From Isochrysis galbana (lineage: Eukaryota; Haptophyta; Isochrysidales; Isochrysidaceae), in assembly GCA_018136815.1 (NCBI GenBank), contig CM030931.1, positions 1,653,398 through 1,717,397 of the forward strand: a DNA stretch of 64,000 bases, written 5' to 3'. The notes beneath the pieces were generated by a model. It ran no database searches and had not been told where the DNA came from. It saw only the letters and a program-made list of their open reading frames with translations. Of this stretch, positions 44,841 to 55,064 are shown piece by piece. The position numbers and the translations under genes are program-made. Numbering within the stretch: position 1 is the stretch's first letter; each line of letters starts with the position of its first letter.

Positions 44841-45598
44841 CCCCCTCCGTCACGCACGCTCACCCTCACGCTCTACCCGTAAAGAATTGGCGGTCGCGCC
44901 CGCGGGGGGATCGGTTCCTTTATATCTAATAAGCTACATTCGACATTCGGCATTCGGCATTTGATTCCCGCCCGATGCAGCGCCGTGTCGGGCTGCCGAC
45001 AGTCCGACCACCCCCTGACCCACTGGCATCATTGCCCGCACAGCCCACCCAGCTCCTCACAGCGCGCACACGCGGATACCCTGGCTGCCACAGACCCCAC
45101 CCCGACCATCGACCATCCCGACCCGCCCCCCATTGAAAAAAAAAACCTTTTAATATTCTTACCGCACTCGCGGCGAATGGAACCACTACCCACTACAAGT
45201 AGCACGTAGCATACTCTCTACACCCCCATTCCCCGGCCCTTCTCCCCCCGCCATCAGGCGGCTCCCCCCGTACACTACTAGCTACTAGGGGGATTGGGGT
45301 GGAGGGCTTAGATATGGTCCGGTGGCCCGCGCCACCCCCCGGTGATCTTTCCCCCCCTTCCTCCTGTGTCTCCGAGTGGGCGGCCCACTCTGTCTCGTCT
45401 TATCCTGTAAACAGGCTGTCGCATTCGCGATGTCTCAGAGGCAAAAAGAAATAACAGTAAAAGAAAAAACAGTAAACAGTAAAAAGAAACAGAGGAAGAA
45501 AGAAGAAGAAGAGTGGAAAAGAAGAAAAAAAAAACCCAGAGTATATAGGGCGGTTCTCAGCCCTTCCCATCGGCCCTATGGCTACGTAAACTCTCGCG

Positions 45599-45661
45599 TG
45601 GCATAGTGGTTCAACCCACCGCCTCCACCAACCTTTTGCTCTGGGTCGCGAGTTCGAGTCC
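45599..45661 (+). ncRNA. tRNA-like module (Pol III A and B boxes)
   Basis: TGGCATAGTGG (45599-45609) fits the A box and GAGTTCGAGTCC (45650-45661) fits the B box, at tRNA spacing. The acceptor and anticodon stems do not fold into a convincing cloverleaf, so a tRNA-derived SINE head or decayed tRNA is more likely than a working tRNA. Confidence 0.45.
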
Positions 45662-45699
45662 GGACGGAGCGCTCTGCAGTTCGAGCCCCGCTCCTTCTC

Positions 45700-45960
45700 C
45701 TCTCCGCTCTTCTTCTACAGTTAAATTCCGCNNNNNNNNNNNNNNNNNNNNNNNNNNNNNNNNNNNNNNNNNNNNNNNNNNNNNNNNNNNNNNNNNNNNN
45801 NNNNNNNNNNNNNNNNNNNNNNNNNNNNNNNACTCTTCTTCTACCATTAAAATTCCACGCTCTTCTTCTACGGTAAAAATCCTGCCTCTTCCTACTGTTA
45901 AAATATCCTGCCTTCCTACCGTTAAAATTCTGCACTCCGTCTACCGTTAAAATCCTGCCT
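45700..45960 (+). repeat. CTCTTCTTCTAC..GTTAAAAT minisatellite with assembly gap
   Basis: Units of about 26 bp (CTCTTCTTCTAC, one base, GTTAAAATTCCGC) occur on both sides of 100 N at 45732-45831. The true number of units is unknown; a round 100 usually means a gap of unknown size. Confidence 0.85.
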
Positions 45961-46929
45961 CCGTCGCCTTGCCAAGACATTTCCTCTGCCTTCCTGCCAG
46001 CTTCCTTGCCAGTTCCTTCCGCCCCGGTTTCCCGCTTGTCTCTAAATCGGTTTCACCGCATTACGACCAAGCTTAGTGGGGAAACTCCTCGTCCAGTTCC
46101 GTTACCCGAAAATCTCGTTCATCTCGTCGGGCCATCAAGGCCATCTCGTTCATCTCGTCGGGCCATCAAGGCCATCTCGTTCATCTCGTCGTCGGGCCAT
46201 CAGGCCATCTCGTTACATCTCGTTCACCTCGTTACAATCCAAGCTGCGGCTTTGATTTCCACACAGGCGCGAGACTTACCGATTTTCCGGTGGGCGGAGC
46301 TCTCGCTCGCGCCCCCCCCTTTTTCCGCGCTCTCTCTCCCCTCTCCTGCGGCACGCGCGATGGCGCGCCTGCGGCAGGCCTCCAGCTGCCCTCTGGCGGC
46401 CCCTGGAGGCTCCTGGAGGCCAGCTCAGGGGGCAGAGGAGGCTGGGGCTGGGCCCTGGCCTCCCCTGCCTCTCCCTCGCTGGCGCTCCCGAGCCTCTGGG
46501 GCCCCCAGTCTGCACCTGTCTGCCTGTCGACTAGGGGGGGAGGGGGGGTTGGAGCAATGAGCTGGTCACGAGGGGCCAGGATGGGCGAATGGGGCGAGCC
46601 TGTGGGGAAGGGAGTGGGTCAGTAGGGCAGTGGCCTCCTGGCAAGCCATCAGGCATGCCAGGAGGATGGGTGGTTCCTCCCCCATGGCAGGGGAGGAGTG
46701 GAGAGAGGGGGGGGCTCGTGCCCCCCCATGGGTCAACCAAGTATAAACTTAGTTGACCCGCCCCCCATTGACCCCCACTTATATAAGTAGGTTGAAATTC
46801 GCCTTAATGAAGAAGACGGATCGCGCGATCGCGCCGAAGGGGAACTCCCCACGACGCGGGACCGCTATCCGACACTAGACAAATTCTCACCAGCACGACA
46901 CTTGGGTTGTGATATAACAGAAACAGGCC

Positions 46930-47160
46930 ACAACTAAGTTTATACTTAGTTCAGCATGGGGGGGCGCCTCGCGTCCCCCCTCTCAGGCACCAACTCCCCT
47001 CCGGGGGGCCTGTCGGTCAACCCCAAGCTCTGCCTTCTGGCATGAGCAGGGCATTCATCACAACAACCCAGACCCCCAGTGGGCGCGGGTCGCGAGCCGC
47101 ACTCCCAGGCCCGCATGGGCCTGCTCTCGTACTGACTCCCCCCGCTCAACTCGCACGCTC
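46930..47160 (-). mobile_element. Family R hairpin end with a divergent body
   Basis: Begins with AACTAAGTTTATACTTAGTT at about 46933. It is followed by CAGCATGGGGGGGCGCCTCG, then GGGCCTGTCGGTCAACCC and GGGCCTGCTCTCGTACTGAC, which are not in other copies. Possibly a separate subfamily sharing only the terminus. Confidence 0.5.
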
Positions 47161-47403
47161 ATTTGTCCATGGTCGACGTCGTCAGCGACGAGGCAGAGGG
47201 ATGTGAGCGGATCCCAAACAAACGTTGCTGAGCGTTAGAGAGTGTGCGGAGCGTGGGGCCCCGACTTCCTGTAGGACACGGGTCGACATCCATTCGAATT
47301 GGACGAGGACTCCGAGCAACGGGGGCGTGCGAAGTGCGAGCAAGTCCAAAGAATCAACGGAGGCACTGATGGAGGCCACCATGCTTCCGTTGTCACCTGA
47401 GAC

Positions 47404-47919
47404 GTGAATGGAGTTGCTGGGTGTCATTGTGACGAGCTCATTCTGCAGCACCTGTACATGTACCTCAGCTTGTCCTGGGTGCTGCTTCGTCGGTTCAGTC
47501 GGAATTGCGTGATGACTTCGTCCTGTTCGCATTCAACGTTGTGCTTGTCAAGGTTAGTGTTATGCCAGGTTTCGTTATTCCACTCCGTCGTCACGTCACG
47601 ACATGTACCAGCGGCCGTGGAGTGGACTCCACCCACTTTTGTGTATGACATCGAATCCGAGTACGATCGAGGCTTCATACAAGGGCATATGAGCGGGTTC
47701 TCGGCAGGCTACTCACAAGGCTACACACAACGAGCCCAACCACAACAATTGGAGGAAGACGACGAGCAAGGGCGTCATCAAGGTCTCGAGCAAGCGCACC
47801 AAGAAGGGCGTCTTGAAGGTCTTGAGGAAGGGCGCCAAGAAGGTCACCAAGAAGGACTCGAGCAAGGCCGTCCTCAAGGTCTCGAGCAAGGGCGCCAAGA
47901 AGGGCGCTGGTACACCTGA
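47404..47919 (+). CDS. Hypothetical protein with GLEQGRQEG repeats
   Basis: The reliable part is 47620-47919: PPTFVYDIESEYDRGFIQGH, MSGFSAGYSQGYTQ, then repeats of the type EGLEEGRQEGHQEGLEQGR. The frame ends at TGA 47917-47919. The coding sequence is itself a minisatellite (CTCGAGCAAGGGCGCCAAG units). The upstream part of the frame looks like intron or 5' sequence. No function can be assigned; such repeats form charged helices. Confidence 0.4.
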   Translation: MNGVAGCHCDELILQHLYMYLSLSWVLLRRFSRNCVMTSSCSHSTLCLSRLVLCQVSLFHSVVTSRHVPAAVEWTPPTFVYDIESEYDRGFIQGHMSGFSAGYSQGYTQRAQPQQLEEDDEQGRHQGLEQAHQEGRLEGLEEGRQEGHQEGLEQGRPQGLEQGRQEGRWYT

Positions 47920-48077
47920 ACCGCACAACGTGCAATCAATCTAACGTACGCAAAACGCTAGGCGGGCACACACACAGCCACTCGACAAAGCGTGCCTCCA
48001 TCCTCCAGATACACCCCCGAATTCCTTGAAAATCCAGCCAGGAGCCATTCGGCCCAGGTGTGACGGGTTTCATCCCT

Positions 48078-48434
48078 TCACCCTTCCAGAAGTAGTCGAG
48101 TACAGCGCTCATGGCCATGTTCCGAAGCAATCATCAACGCTGTGAACCCTTGGTTGTTCTTGGTCTTCTGATCCGTCTTGCCTTCAAGGAGCACTTGGAC
48201 GCATCGAGTATGGCCATGTTGGCATGCGATCATCAAGGCAGTGCGCCCATGACTCTCTTGCAGATCCACCTGCGCCTTGGCATCGATCAGGATGCGTGTG
48301 CACCGATTGTGGCCCTCTTGGCACGCCAACATCAATGCACTCCAACCATCCCCCTCCTGCGTGAAATTGGGGTCGGCCCCTGCCTCGAGCAATGTCCGAC
48401 AGCACAGAGCATGATTCGCGGAACAGGAAAACAT
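48078..48434 (-). CDS. Ankyrin-repeat protein (C-terminal exon)
   Basis: About 118 residues containing one partial and three complete ankyrin repeats. In order these are CCRTLLEAGADPNFTQ, GWSALMLACQEGHNRCTRIL, GRTALMIACQHGHTRCVQVL and GFTALMIASEHGHERCTRLL, ending at a stop right after LLEG. Ankyrin repeats mediate protein binding; the partner is unknown. An in-frame stop lies just upstream of the ATG. Either this is the true start or an intron separates it from an upstream exon around 48.45-48.6 kb (frame LHGDAKYVGGEEYGEG), which would add an earlier repeat. A longer, MYND- or LRR-containing protein cannot be excluded. Confidence 0.7.
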   Translation of the reverse strand: MFSCSANHALCCRTLLEAGADPNFTQEGDGWSALMLACQEGHNRCTRILIDAKAQVDLQESHGRTALMIACQHGHTRCVQVLLEGKTDQKTKNNQGFTALMIASEHGHERCTRLLLEG

Positions 48435-49239
48435 CAGTGCGGCCCTTCACCATACTCCTCCCCTCCGACGTACTTGGCATCTCCATGGAGTGTTGCAAAC
48501 TCGGACCCTGTAGCGGGTTGGCCCTCACCGGCGGCGGGCGCGCGCGCACGAATGAGCTGTGGTGATGTGTCACAAGAGAGGTGAGGGGGCAGAACAAGAC
48601 GGGGGTTCTGTAACCTGGTGACCAAGACGGACACTGTTGTTGGAAGAGAACGACGCGAGGCGAGGGAGGCGGGTGGGAAGAGCAGAGAGGCCGGAGAGCG
48701 CACAGTGGAGAGAGAGAGAGGAAGCGCGGCGGCGGAGGGGAGGGAGAAGAAGGTGGAGAGGAAGTGGCGTCGATGAGCGGCGGGCGGAGGGGGGCCGTGC
48801 GGGTGGGGCGGCAGTGTCGAAATGCGCGGGGTGTCAGAATGCGCGGGAGAAGTGGCGAGCGCGGAGGGAGAGGGGGCAGTTCTGAAAGCGCGCACCAGGC
48901 TCTTGACGACAAAAAAAAAAGAAACGATCGCTTTCAAAGGAAGTCGATCAATTTTCTTTGGAGGGGAAAACCAACATGGGATATCATGAGATATCGTGAT
49001 TTCAACGATATATCCACCCTGCCCCAAATCGAGTGAATGGAGTCAGACCACGTGTGTGTTTCAACATGTGAAGTGTCAAGTTGACTCAAGTAACCTCCAG
49101 GTGACAATGAAAGGTGTCAGCAGGGATGGGGATAATTGAACGCTTTTGGTCTCGGCCGGCGTCGACCGGTCCGCCTCAATGGGTTTTCCCTCATTTTAAC
49201 TTGTGGGGAGTTAGAATGGGAGCCGGGGGCATGCGAGGG

Positions 49240-49616
49240 GGGAGATTTGGAGGGGTGCATAGGAGTATGTATCTGTGTCAACAGCACGCGCCAAGGTGTA
49301 CGGGCAGGTGCGCTGAGGGCTGTCGTGTTGGTACCGGGCTAGTGGGAGTAGTGGTACTAACGCTCAGTTGTTTTATTATTTATTAACAGAAACAGGCCAC
49401 CTAGCGGCACAGGAGGAGGGCGAGAACTCAGAACTCACCGCTGGGGGGCCAGGTGCACCCCGCTCGAACCCATCGCCCCCCGACCTGAGCCCCTTAGTAG
49501 AGCACATTGGGAGGTGCCGCAAGGCGGGTAGTGAGGGAATGAATGCGGAGAGGGCGTGGCGAGTAGAATGAGTCCCATGGCCGCGAGAGAGGCGAGGATA
49601 TTAAATGTTTTTTTTT
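49240..49616 (+). mobile_element. T-tailed short retroposon
   Basis: Shares CACGCGCCAAGGTGTACGGG with 24.3 kb. It shares GCCACCTAG, GGCACAGGAGGA and CAGGTGCACCCCG with 21.1 kb, and ends GAGGATATTAAATG plus T9 at 49616. No TSD found. Confidence 0.6.
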
Positions 49617-49929
49617 AATGCCGAGGCCCTTAGCACCTCTAGCTTTTAGCAGGATGTGTTACGGCCTATTAGACTATGTGCTCGCGTCAGCTTACATCTG
49701 CACATGCCACCCCACAACCCCTTGCTCAACCGGTTGCCATGTCGCCATGCCCAGCTTCGGCTGGCCTGTGGTGCAGGCCGTGTATCCATGGGGAGCGGCT
49801 GCAGGCCCATGCCTAAGACTTGGTTTCTCTCATGATCTCTCAATCTCTTTGCACAAGCCCTCGGGCGGTCCACATTCCGCGCCAACAACCAGTAGTTGGC
49901 CATGATCTACTCACGAAAGGTGTCAACGA
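49617..49929. other. No feature
   Basis: 3' flank of the LRR-globin gene; short frames without motifs. Confidence 0.35.
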
Positions 49930-51408
49930 TTAGGAGTCTGAGTCATCATGGTCTGGATTTTGTGCCTCACTAGTCGCAGAAGCCTGCAGTGACTTCTTGT
50001 ATTCTTCAATCTCACTGATGGTATATTTCTCTTGTAGTTTGTCTGATGCAGATGCGTAGGCCGCATGCCAAGCCGCGGAGGCTGCTTCACTCATGGCGTC
50101 GCCAAGGGCGTTGGCGAGCGACTCGATCAGCACAGTGCCGAACGCCTTGAACGGTCCTACTGGAGGTAGCGCTCTTGAGGCAGCCATAATTCCAAGCTCT
50201 CCCAGAGCCCCTGACAGGTCGGAAGGCGACGGCAGGAGGTCCACAAGCTGGTCCATCTTCTTCATCACCGCCTCTACGAGGGGCTCCAATCCCTGTGACT
50301 CCACAAACGGGGCTTCAATATCCATCATCGTCGTGGATGCTGCCTCGGGGATCTGCTCTAGAATACGCAACACAATCGTTTTAACCACTTCCTCCTTCCT
50401 GCCCTCAACATCATCGAGCGCAGACCACGTTTGTGCCACGAGAGCGCGTTGTTCATGTGTCAATCCCGCACACGGACCTGCTCTCATGCATGGGTTGCCA
50501 CGCAACTCAACCTTCTTAAGCGCCTCACTCGCATTCATCGCCTGCTCAAGCACCCTGCGGCCAGCCACACTAATACGATTGCTCGAAAGGTCAAGAGCTG
50601 TGAGCGTTCGGTTGGGGACACCAATAGGTTGGTCAGTGCCCTCCTCGCCCTCCTCAACATGTGAAGTCTCAGGATCGCACATGGCTCGCAGAATAGCCTC
50701 TGCGGAAGCGTCTGTCAGCCTATTGGCACCAAGATTAAGAACAAGAAGACAGGAATTCATACGCAGAGCAGCGATGACCGCCGAGGCAGCCTCGTCACCG
50801 AGCGAGCATGAAAAGAGTGAAAGTGAGAGGAGGGATGTGTTTACATTCAGGGCAGCTTTCAGAGAGACTGCCTCGGGAGCGCAGATGGTGCAACACCGAA
50901 AAGAAGCCGCCTTGACGCCGGGAATCTCCATCAAGGGTTTTATGTTGGGCTGGTCTACCTCGATACCGAGCGTGGCGACGCTCGCCGGCAGGTGGGCCTT
51001 GAGGAGCTCTATGGCCTCAGGAGAGAGAGAGCATGACCAGAAGCTCAAAGTCTGGAGCGTCGGGCTCGCAGGCAAGACAGCAAGAAGTGCACAAAGAGAC
51101 CCCACGTCACACTCAATATTGCGAACGCTCACAACTCTCGACTCTACAGCAGCGGCCAGAGCGCGCCGGATGCCAGGGTTTGGGGTGATGGAGAGGTGGT
51201 TGCACACTGCGGCAAAGTCGTTCTCCGGCTGCCCACTCACCAGCTTCTTGAGGTCCCCGCTCGCGAGCAAGCGGCCAGCGAGGGTATAGGGCGAGGGGTC
51301 CTCGTCCTCGGCAGCAGGGGCGCCAAACGCCTCGCTGGCCTCCTGCGCCGTCCACGCGCGCACGACAGCCACGTCCGCCATCGGCCGGCGCGCAGCTGCT
51401 GCGCACAA
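49930..51408 (-). CDS. LRR (NLRC/tropomodulin-like) protein fused to a globin-fold domain
   Basis: Intronless, 492 residues. Residues about 105-320 are RI-type leucine-rich repeats (LQTLSFWSCSLSPEAIELL, LLSLSLFSCSLGDEAASAVI, LLVLNLGANRLTDASAEAIL, LTALDLSSNRISVAGRRVL, LKKVELRGNP). Residues about 335-470 fit a globin fold. The A helix is LTHEQRALVAQTWSALDD and the B/C region is ILRILEQIPEA. The F/G region is LSGALGELGIMAASRALPPV, then FKAFGTVLIESLANALGD and an H helix AAWHAAYASASDKLQ. The Ala at the F8 position (LGIMAAS versus LGxxHxx) and the absence of an E7 His suggest that it binds no haem. The acidic tail ends DHDDSDS. Function unknown; a scaffold or sensor role is speculative. Confidence 0.72.
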   Translation of the reverse strand: MCAAAARRPMADVAVVRAWTAQEASEAFGAPAAEDEDPSPYTLAGRLLASGDLKKLVSGQPENDFAAVCNHLSITPNPGIRRALAAAVESRVVSVRNIECDVGSLCALLAVLPASPTLQTLSFWSCSLSPEAIELLKAHLPASVATLGIEVDQPNIKPLMEIPGVKAASFRCCTICAPEAVSLKAALNVNTSLLSLSLFSCSLGDEAASAVIAALRMNSCLLVLNLGANRLTDASAEAILRAMCDPETSHVEEGEEGTDQPIGVPNRTLTALDLSSNRISVAGRRVLEQAMNASEALKKVELRGNPCMRAGPCAGLTHEQRALVAQTWSALDDVEGRKEEVVKTIVLRILEQIPEAASTTMMDIEAPFVESQGLEPLVEAVMKKMDQLVDLLPSPSDLSGALGELGIMAASRALPPVGPFKAFGTVLIESLANALGDAMSEAASAAWHAAYASASDKLQEKYTISEIEEYKKSLQASATSEAQNPDHDDSDS

Positions 51409-52640
51409 GGGAGACAGCGATATCGCGCGCCTCGCTCCTCAGTTTGTAACGTGCGTGCCATCCCCAGAGCTGCCCCCCCCCCCCCCCTTCGCTCCCCCGT
51501 CTCTCCCTCTCTTCCATTTCTCTAGTAAGAGTACACACTTACCTGGTTTGCGTGTGCCCTTCTCTCTCCGCTGCTCTCCCCACTCTCTCCCCGCGCTCTC
51601 TCCGCGCTCTCTCCCACTCTCCTCGCACTCTCACTCTCTCTCTCTTCTCGAAAACCCTTTCCCTCCGTTTCACGCGGACAGGAGACGGCGGACACTACAA
51701 GGGAAGAGAGGGTGAAGGCAGAAGTAAACAAAAGGATGAGGACCGGAGAGATCCATGGATAGGAGGAGCAGAACCATGGAAGAAGAAGAGAGGATATGAA
51801 GATGATACAGACTGGGGTGTAGAGGGATTCTCTCTCTCTGCTGGAGGGTTGTGCCCCCCACCCCACCCACACCCTCTCTCATCCTCGCCTCCCCCCATCT
51901 CTCCTCTCTTCTACTTCATACTATTTGTAGGAGTACCCTTACTCTCTTCTTTGTGTCCTCAGATCACTGGGGAAGAGGAAGCACCCGGATCTCCTTCTTC
52001 TCATCTCTACTCTACTCGTACTCCTAGGTGGAACATCCCTATCTTCCCTCTCTCCTCTCCCCAAGGTCTTGGAAAAGGAGGGAGAGAGCCCCGCGTCCTT
52101 CTCTTCTCACCTCTCTACTTCTTCTTGCTGCATGAACGGCTCCGTCTGCTGCTCGCCGCCCTTGCTTCACGTTTAGTAACGTGTGTGCCCTCTCCTCGGG
52201 GTATCTAGAGCCAGGGCGTATCTGAGACCAACTTGCTGAGCTAATTATAGTTGGTGCTAAGATAGTACGCCGTGCTCCACTCCGAGAAAGCAAGGAGGCG
52301 AAAGGGGATGGTGGTGGGTGAGCTCAAAGCTTGTGTGTGTGAGAGGGGGAAGAGCTTGGGCGGTGCGGGGCGCGCGCGGCGGAGAGGGAAAAGGGGAGAG
52401 GCTGTTAGCTTCCCCCCCGCGGGGGGGGAGGGAGGATTTGGGCGCGTGGCGGCCTTCCTCCCTTAGAAGGTAAACTGCTCTCTTCTTATCTCCGGTCTTG
52501 CGTGCCCCTTCGCTGCTCCGTTGCCGTTCACTAGCGCAAACTAAAGCCCGCTGGTGATGGAAGGCCTAAAAAAGGCGGAGAGGGCACCGCCGCGGCGCGA
52601 GCGAGCCAGGGGGAGCGGCTGCAACTGGGCCTGCACGGCT
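51409..52640. other. Pyrimidine-rich intergenic region
   Basis: Mostly CTCTCTC and CTTCTCC-rich sequence, with poly-C at 51472-51487. Open frames here (CPSLSAALPTLSPRSL and similar) are composition artefacts. A possible first exon of the next gene, ATGGAAGGCCTAAAAAAGGC at 52557, is uncertain. Confidence 0.4.
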
Positions 52641-52648
52641 GTCAGCAG

Positions 52649-53287
52649 ATGGAGTACGAGATCGTAGTGCCTGAGGGCATGCTCCCTGGCCAGAGCCTTC
52701 AAGCTAACGTCGCAGGCCGCCGCGTTGTGGTCAACGTACCGCAATATCTTGGCCCAGGCCGGAAGATGCGCATCCGCCTCCCTGCTGCTGCGCCCGCTGC
52801 GGCAGCCTCGCAGCAGATGTACCGTGTGATTGTCCCCAATGGGCTACACGCGGGCATGCGCTTCCAGGCGAATGTGGATGGCAGAGTTCTTTCCGTCACT
52901 GTGCCACCTGGGCATGGTCCGGGCAGCACGTTGACAATCAGGGCACCTGCTGGCGGCGTGAGTGCGGATGCATCATCTGCGCCGTTCAGCACTCCCCAAC
53001 CAAAGCCGGCGCAACGAATGACGGCGACCGATGTACTACAAGCCGCAGCGGCACGGCGAGCGGCTACGGCGGCGAAGCGCGAGGCTGAAGCTGAAGCCCG
53101 CGCGCAAGCACCCAAGGTTCGTGAAACTCGGCTTCAGCAGGATCCAACAAGCAAAGTGGGGACAGCACGGACCAAAGCCTACTACCAGCAGGCCCATCGG
53201 CAAGATGCGGCCCCGCCACTCCAGCAACATGGGCTCTCGCAGCAAAATGAGCCGAGTGCGTTGTGGTGGCTGAACATGGGCCTTTGA
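52649..53287 (+). CDS. Protein with two VPPG-type beta repeats
   Basis: 212 residues. Two tandem repeats of about 45 residues: YEIVVPEGMLPGQSLQANVA, then VVVNVPQYLGPGRKMRIRLP; and YRVIVPNGLHAGMRFQANVD, then LSVTVPPGHGPGSTLTIRAP. The pattern V-P-x-G-x-x-P-G-x-x-x-x-x-N-V-x-G...V-x-V-P-x-x-x-G-P-G is common in algal and oomycete proteins of unknown function, often as an add-on module. A basic, Ala-rich C-terminal half follows (AARRAATAAKREAEAEARAQ). The sequence just before the ATG ends in cag, so the ATG may sit in a second exon. Confidence 0.65.
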   Translation: MEYEIVVPEGMLPGQSLQANVAGRRVVVNVPQYLGPGRKMRIRLPAAAPAAAASQQMYRVIVPNGLHAGMRFQANVDGRVLSVTVPPGHGPGSTLTIRAPAGGVSADASSAPFSTPQPKPAQRMTATDVLQAAAARRAATAAKREAEAEARAQAPKVRETRLQQDPTSKVGTARTKAYYQQAHRQDAAPPLQQHGLSQQNEPSALWWLNMGL

Positions 53288-54080
53288 TCGCAAATACGGA
53301 TTCTGCAGAAGGGTGTCGGGCGGCCTATGGTCCATGATATTGGTGGGCAAGTGGGTGTGTGGTGTTTCAGAGCACACACAAGAGTTGGCTGTGCATACAT
53401 CTGTGGCGTGATTAGTTTGCGCGTGCGCTGTGCTGATGTGGTTGTCTAAGCCATGTCAGGATCCGTTCCGTGCGTATGCGTGCTTCCAAGGGGGGCAGGG
53501 GGCGGCGCATTTGGCCCATTTGGCAAGGGGCGATCGTGAGTGAGGAGTCGCGGCAGTCAGCACATAGCGTGGGCTGCCTGTCATATATCTGCCCAGGCCC
53601 ATGCTAGAGCGAGAGGAGTGCCGCTTGCTAGATCTAGACAGATGATGGAGTCAGAGTAGCGAGGAGATAAGTGAGGTTGGCCGCGTAGCAGCACGCAGCA
53701 CCCCACTCGGACTCCGCTTCCGATCACGCGCTGCTGCCCGCGCTTGAGGCGAGACGCGTTCAATAACCACCACCCAAGATAAGGAAAATCGTTAGGTGTT
53801 AGGTCGCGTTCCGTCAATTATGGGACATCACTCAAATGGAGGCATCGAATATCCATAGTCGTTTACAATTTTAAGGTCCCTTTCTTGATAATGCTAGATT
53901 ACGCATCGAAGCCCACTGGCGTATTATGGGGTATGGTTTCATACCGCGGTAGCGGTAGTGTCGCAACGAGGTGAGCCTCGTCCGTAGATGGCGCGCGGAG
54001 CGGAGACGCACCGGCGGCTGACGCATCCTCGTCAGCCATCTTAGTCAGGTCGGGATTGCAGAAGGCGGGGGATTCAGACA
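53288..54080. other. Intergenic; one GTCGCGTTCCGTCAAT motif
   Basis: GTCGCGTTCCGTCAATTATG, GGACATCA starts at 53807, followed by AT-rich DNA to about 53900. The same order occurs at 39869. Nothing else recognised. Confidence 0.45.
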
Positions 54081-54725
54081 TTGGGTACATACATAGAGAC
54101 CTTGCCTTGTCTCTCCTTTACCATGGCTCTCCCACACCTGAGACGGGAGACCCAGGTATACACGAGTTCGAAGAGCACTGGCGAAGGATTCTCGCCCCTG
54201 AACCCGGTGTCCAAAAGTACGCGACCCGTGACAATGGCGGTGTGGGCTTCGTCGCGTCCGTTGCACAGCGCGATGACGGTAAGCTCTTTCTTGGTCGATG
54301 TACACGGCGAAGCCTCACATCACGCGTTTGTGTGCAATGACGTGTTTGTTGGCATCAGCCACCTCTGCCCATTGACTGTATTGTCAGGAGGGTACGACAG
54401 AGTGAACAAGCTCAATGAAGCAGGGAACTCTTTGCTCTTCTACATCGGCGACCTCAAGTACGTCTTCGTGGGCATCGAAGTGTTTGAATTTGAGGCCGTC
54501 GACGAGATCGTCGCATTCGTATCGCCTGTAGGAGCGAACGACTTCCCGTATCCCTACGCCATTGATAAGACCGGTAGGCATTACCTCATGCTCGAAAAGA
54601 AGCAGGGGTACATTGACCCGTACCACAGCTTTTACGACATCGAAAAGAAGTTCAAGCTGACACACGAGGAGTGCGGTATACATCCAATGCACTCATTGAA
54701 GACGATCCTTTCAAGACAAGTGTGA
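54081..54725 (+). CDS. Hypothetical protein, 'VGxNDxPYPYAID' family
   Basis: The C-terminal half is coherent: AGNSLLFYIGDLKYVFVGIE, VFEFEAVDEIVAFVSPVGAN, DFPYPYAIDKTGRHYLMLEK. I recall similar proteins mainly from large DNA viruses of protists and scattered algae and amoebae; their function is unknown. The N-terminal third (before about 54340) is in doubt, because a competing frame (HEFEEHWRRILAPEPG) also looks protein-like. A frameshift or an intron is therefore likely. Codon use is less GC-biased than in the housekeeping genes nearby, consistent with horizontal origin. Confidence 0.5.
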   Translation: MGTYIETLPCLSFTMALPHLRRETQVYTSSKSTGEGFSPLNPVSKSTRPVTMAVWASSRPLHSAMTVSSFLVDVHGEASHHAFVCNDVFVGISHLCPLTVLSGGYDRVNKLNEAGNSLLFYIGDLKYVFVGIEVFEFEAVDEIVAFVSPVGANDFPYPYAIDKTGRHYLMLEKKQGYIDPYHSFYDIEKKFKLTHEECGIHPMHSLKTILSRQV

Positions 54726-55064
54726 GGAGAGGTTCTGCAGAGGCCCGCCGGCGACCATGCGGCTGCGCGGCGGCCACGTCATGCGTGACGAGGAGGCCGC
54801 TGGAAGTGCGCGCGTTTTCTTTTCATCGAGGGGGGGCACGCACTAGTAACCATGCATCGCCTGCCAGCGGGGAGACCAATCGCGCGTGATGGCGCTGCTT
54901 GAGGAGCACCCCGTGGAGACGCTCTCGCATGAGATGTACGACCCCCGACCCCCCTTGCCGCGGTGGACTCGCTCGGCAGGAGCGCCCTCATGGTGAGCTC
55001 GACCCGGTGTCCTGGGACCGAGCTTTTTTGTATTTGATGTTGCTGGGCCTTGTGGGTTCAATCT

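Larger units (their letters stand above)
45120..46771 (+). mobile_element. Family R retroposon with a perfect 17-bp TSD
   Basis: GACCCGCCCCCCATTGA flanks the element at 45120-45136 and 46755-46771. Read on plus it starts A9, CCTTTTAATATTCTTACCGC and ends with the hairpin ACCAAGTATAAACTTAGTT, abutting the TSD. It holds an extra internal block at about 45420-46263: a tRNA-like module, a CTCTTCTTCTAC minisatellite and a run of 100 N. That makes it longer than other copies. Confidence 0.88.

Noticed and set aside
46933-47160. rRNA fragment, suggested by CGTACTGACTCC and similar GC-rich strings
   Set aside because: No recognisable conserved rRNA core sequence; it begins with the family R hairpin.
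47182-47532. A 116-codon minus-strand frame (VHVQVLQNELVTMTPSNSIH)
   Set aside because: Overlaps the opposite-strand frame with no motif, no clear start context and no repeat or domain support.
50093-51289. A 398-codon plus-strand frame
   Set aside because: Shadow of the LRR-globin gene on the opposite strand; composition and lack of domains show it is not coding.
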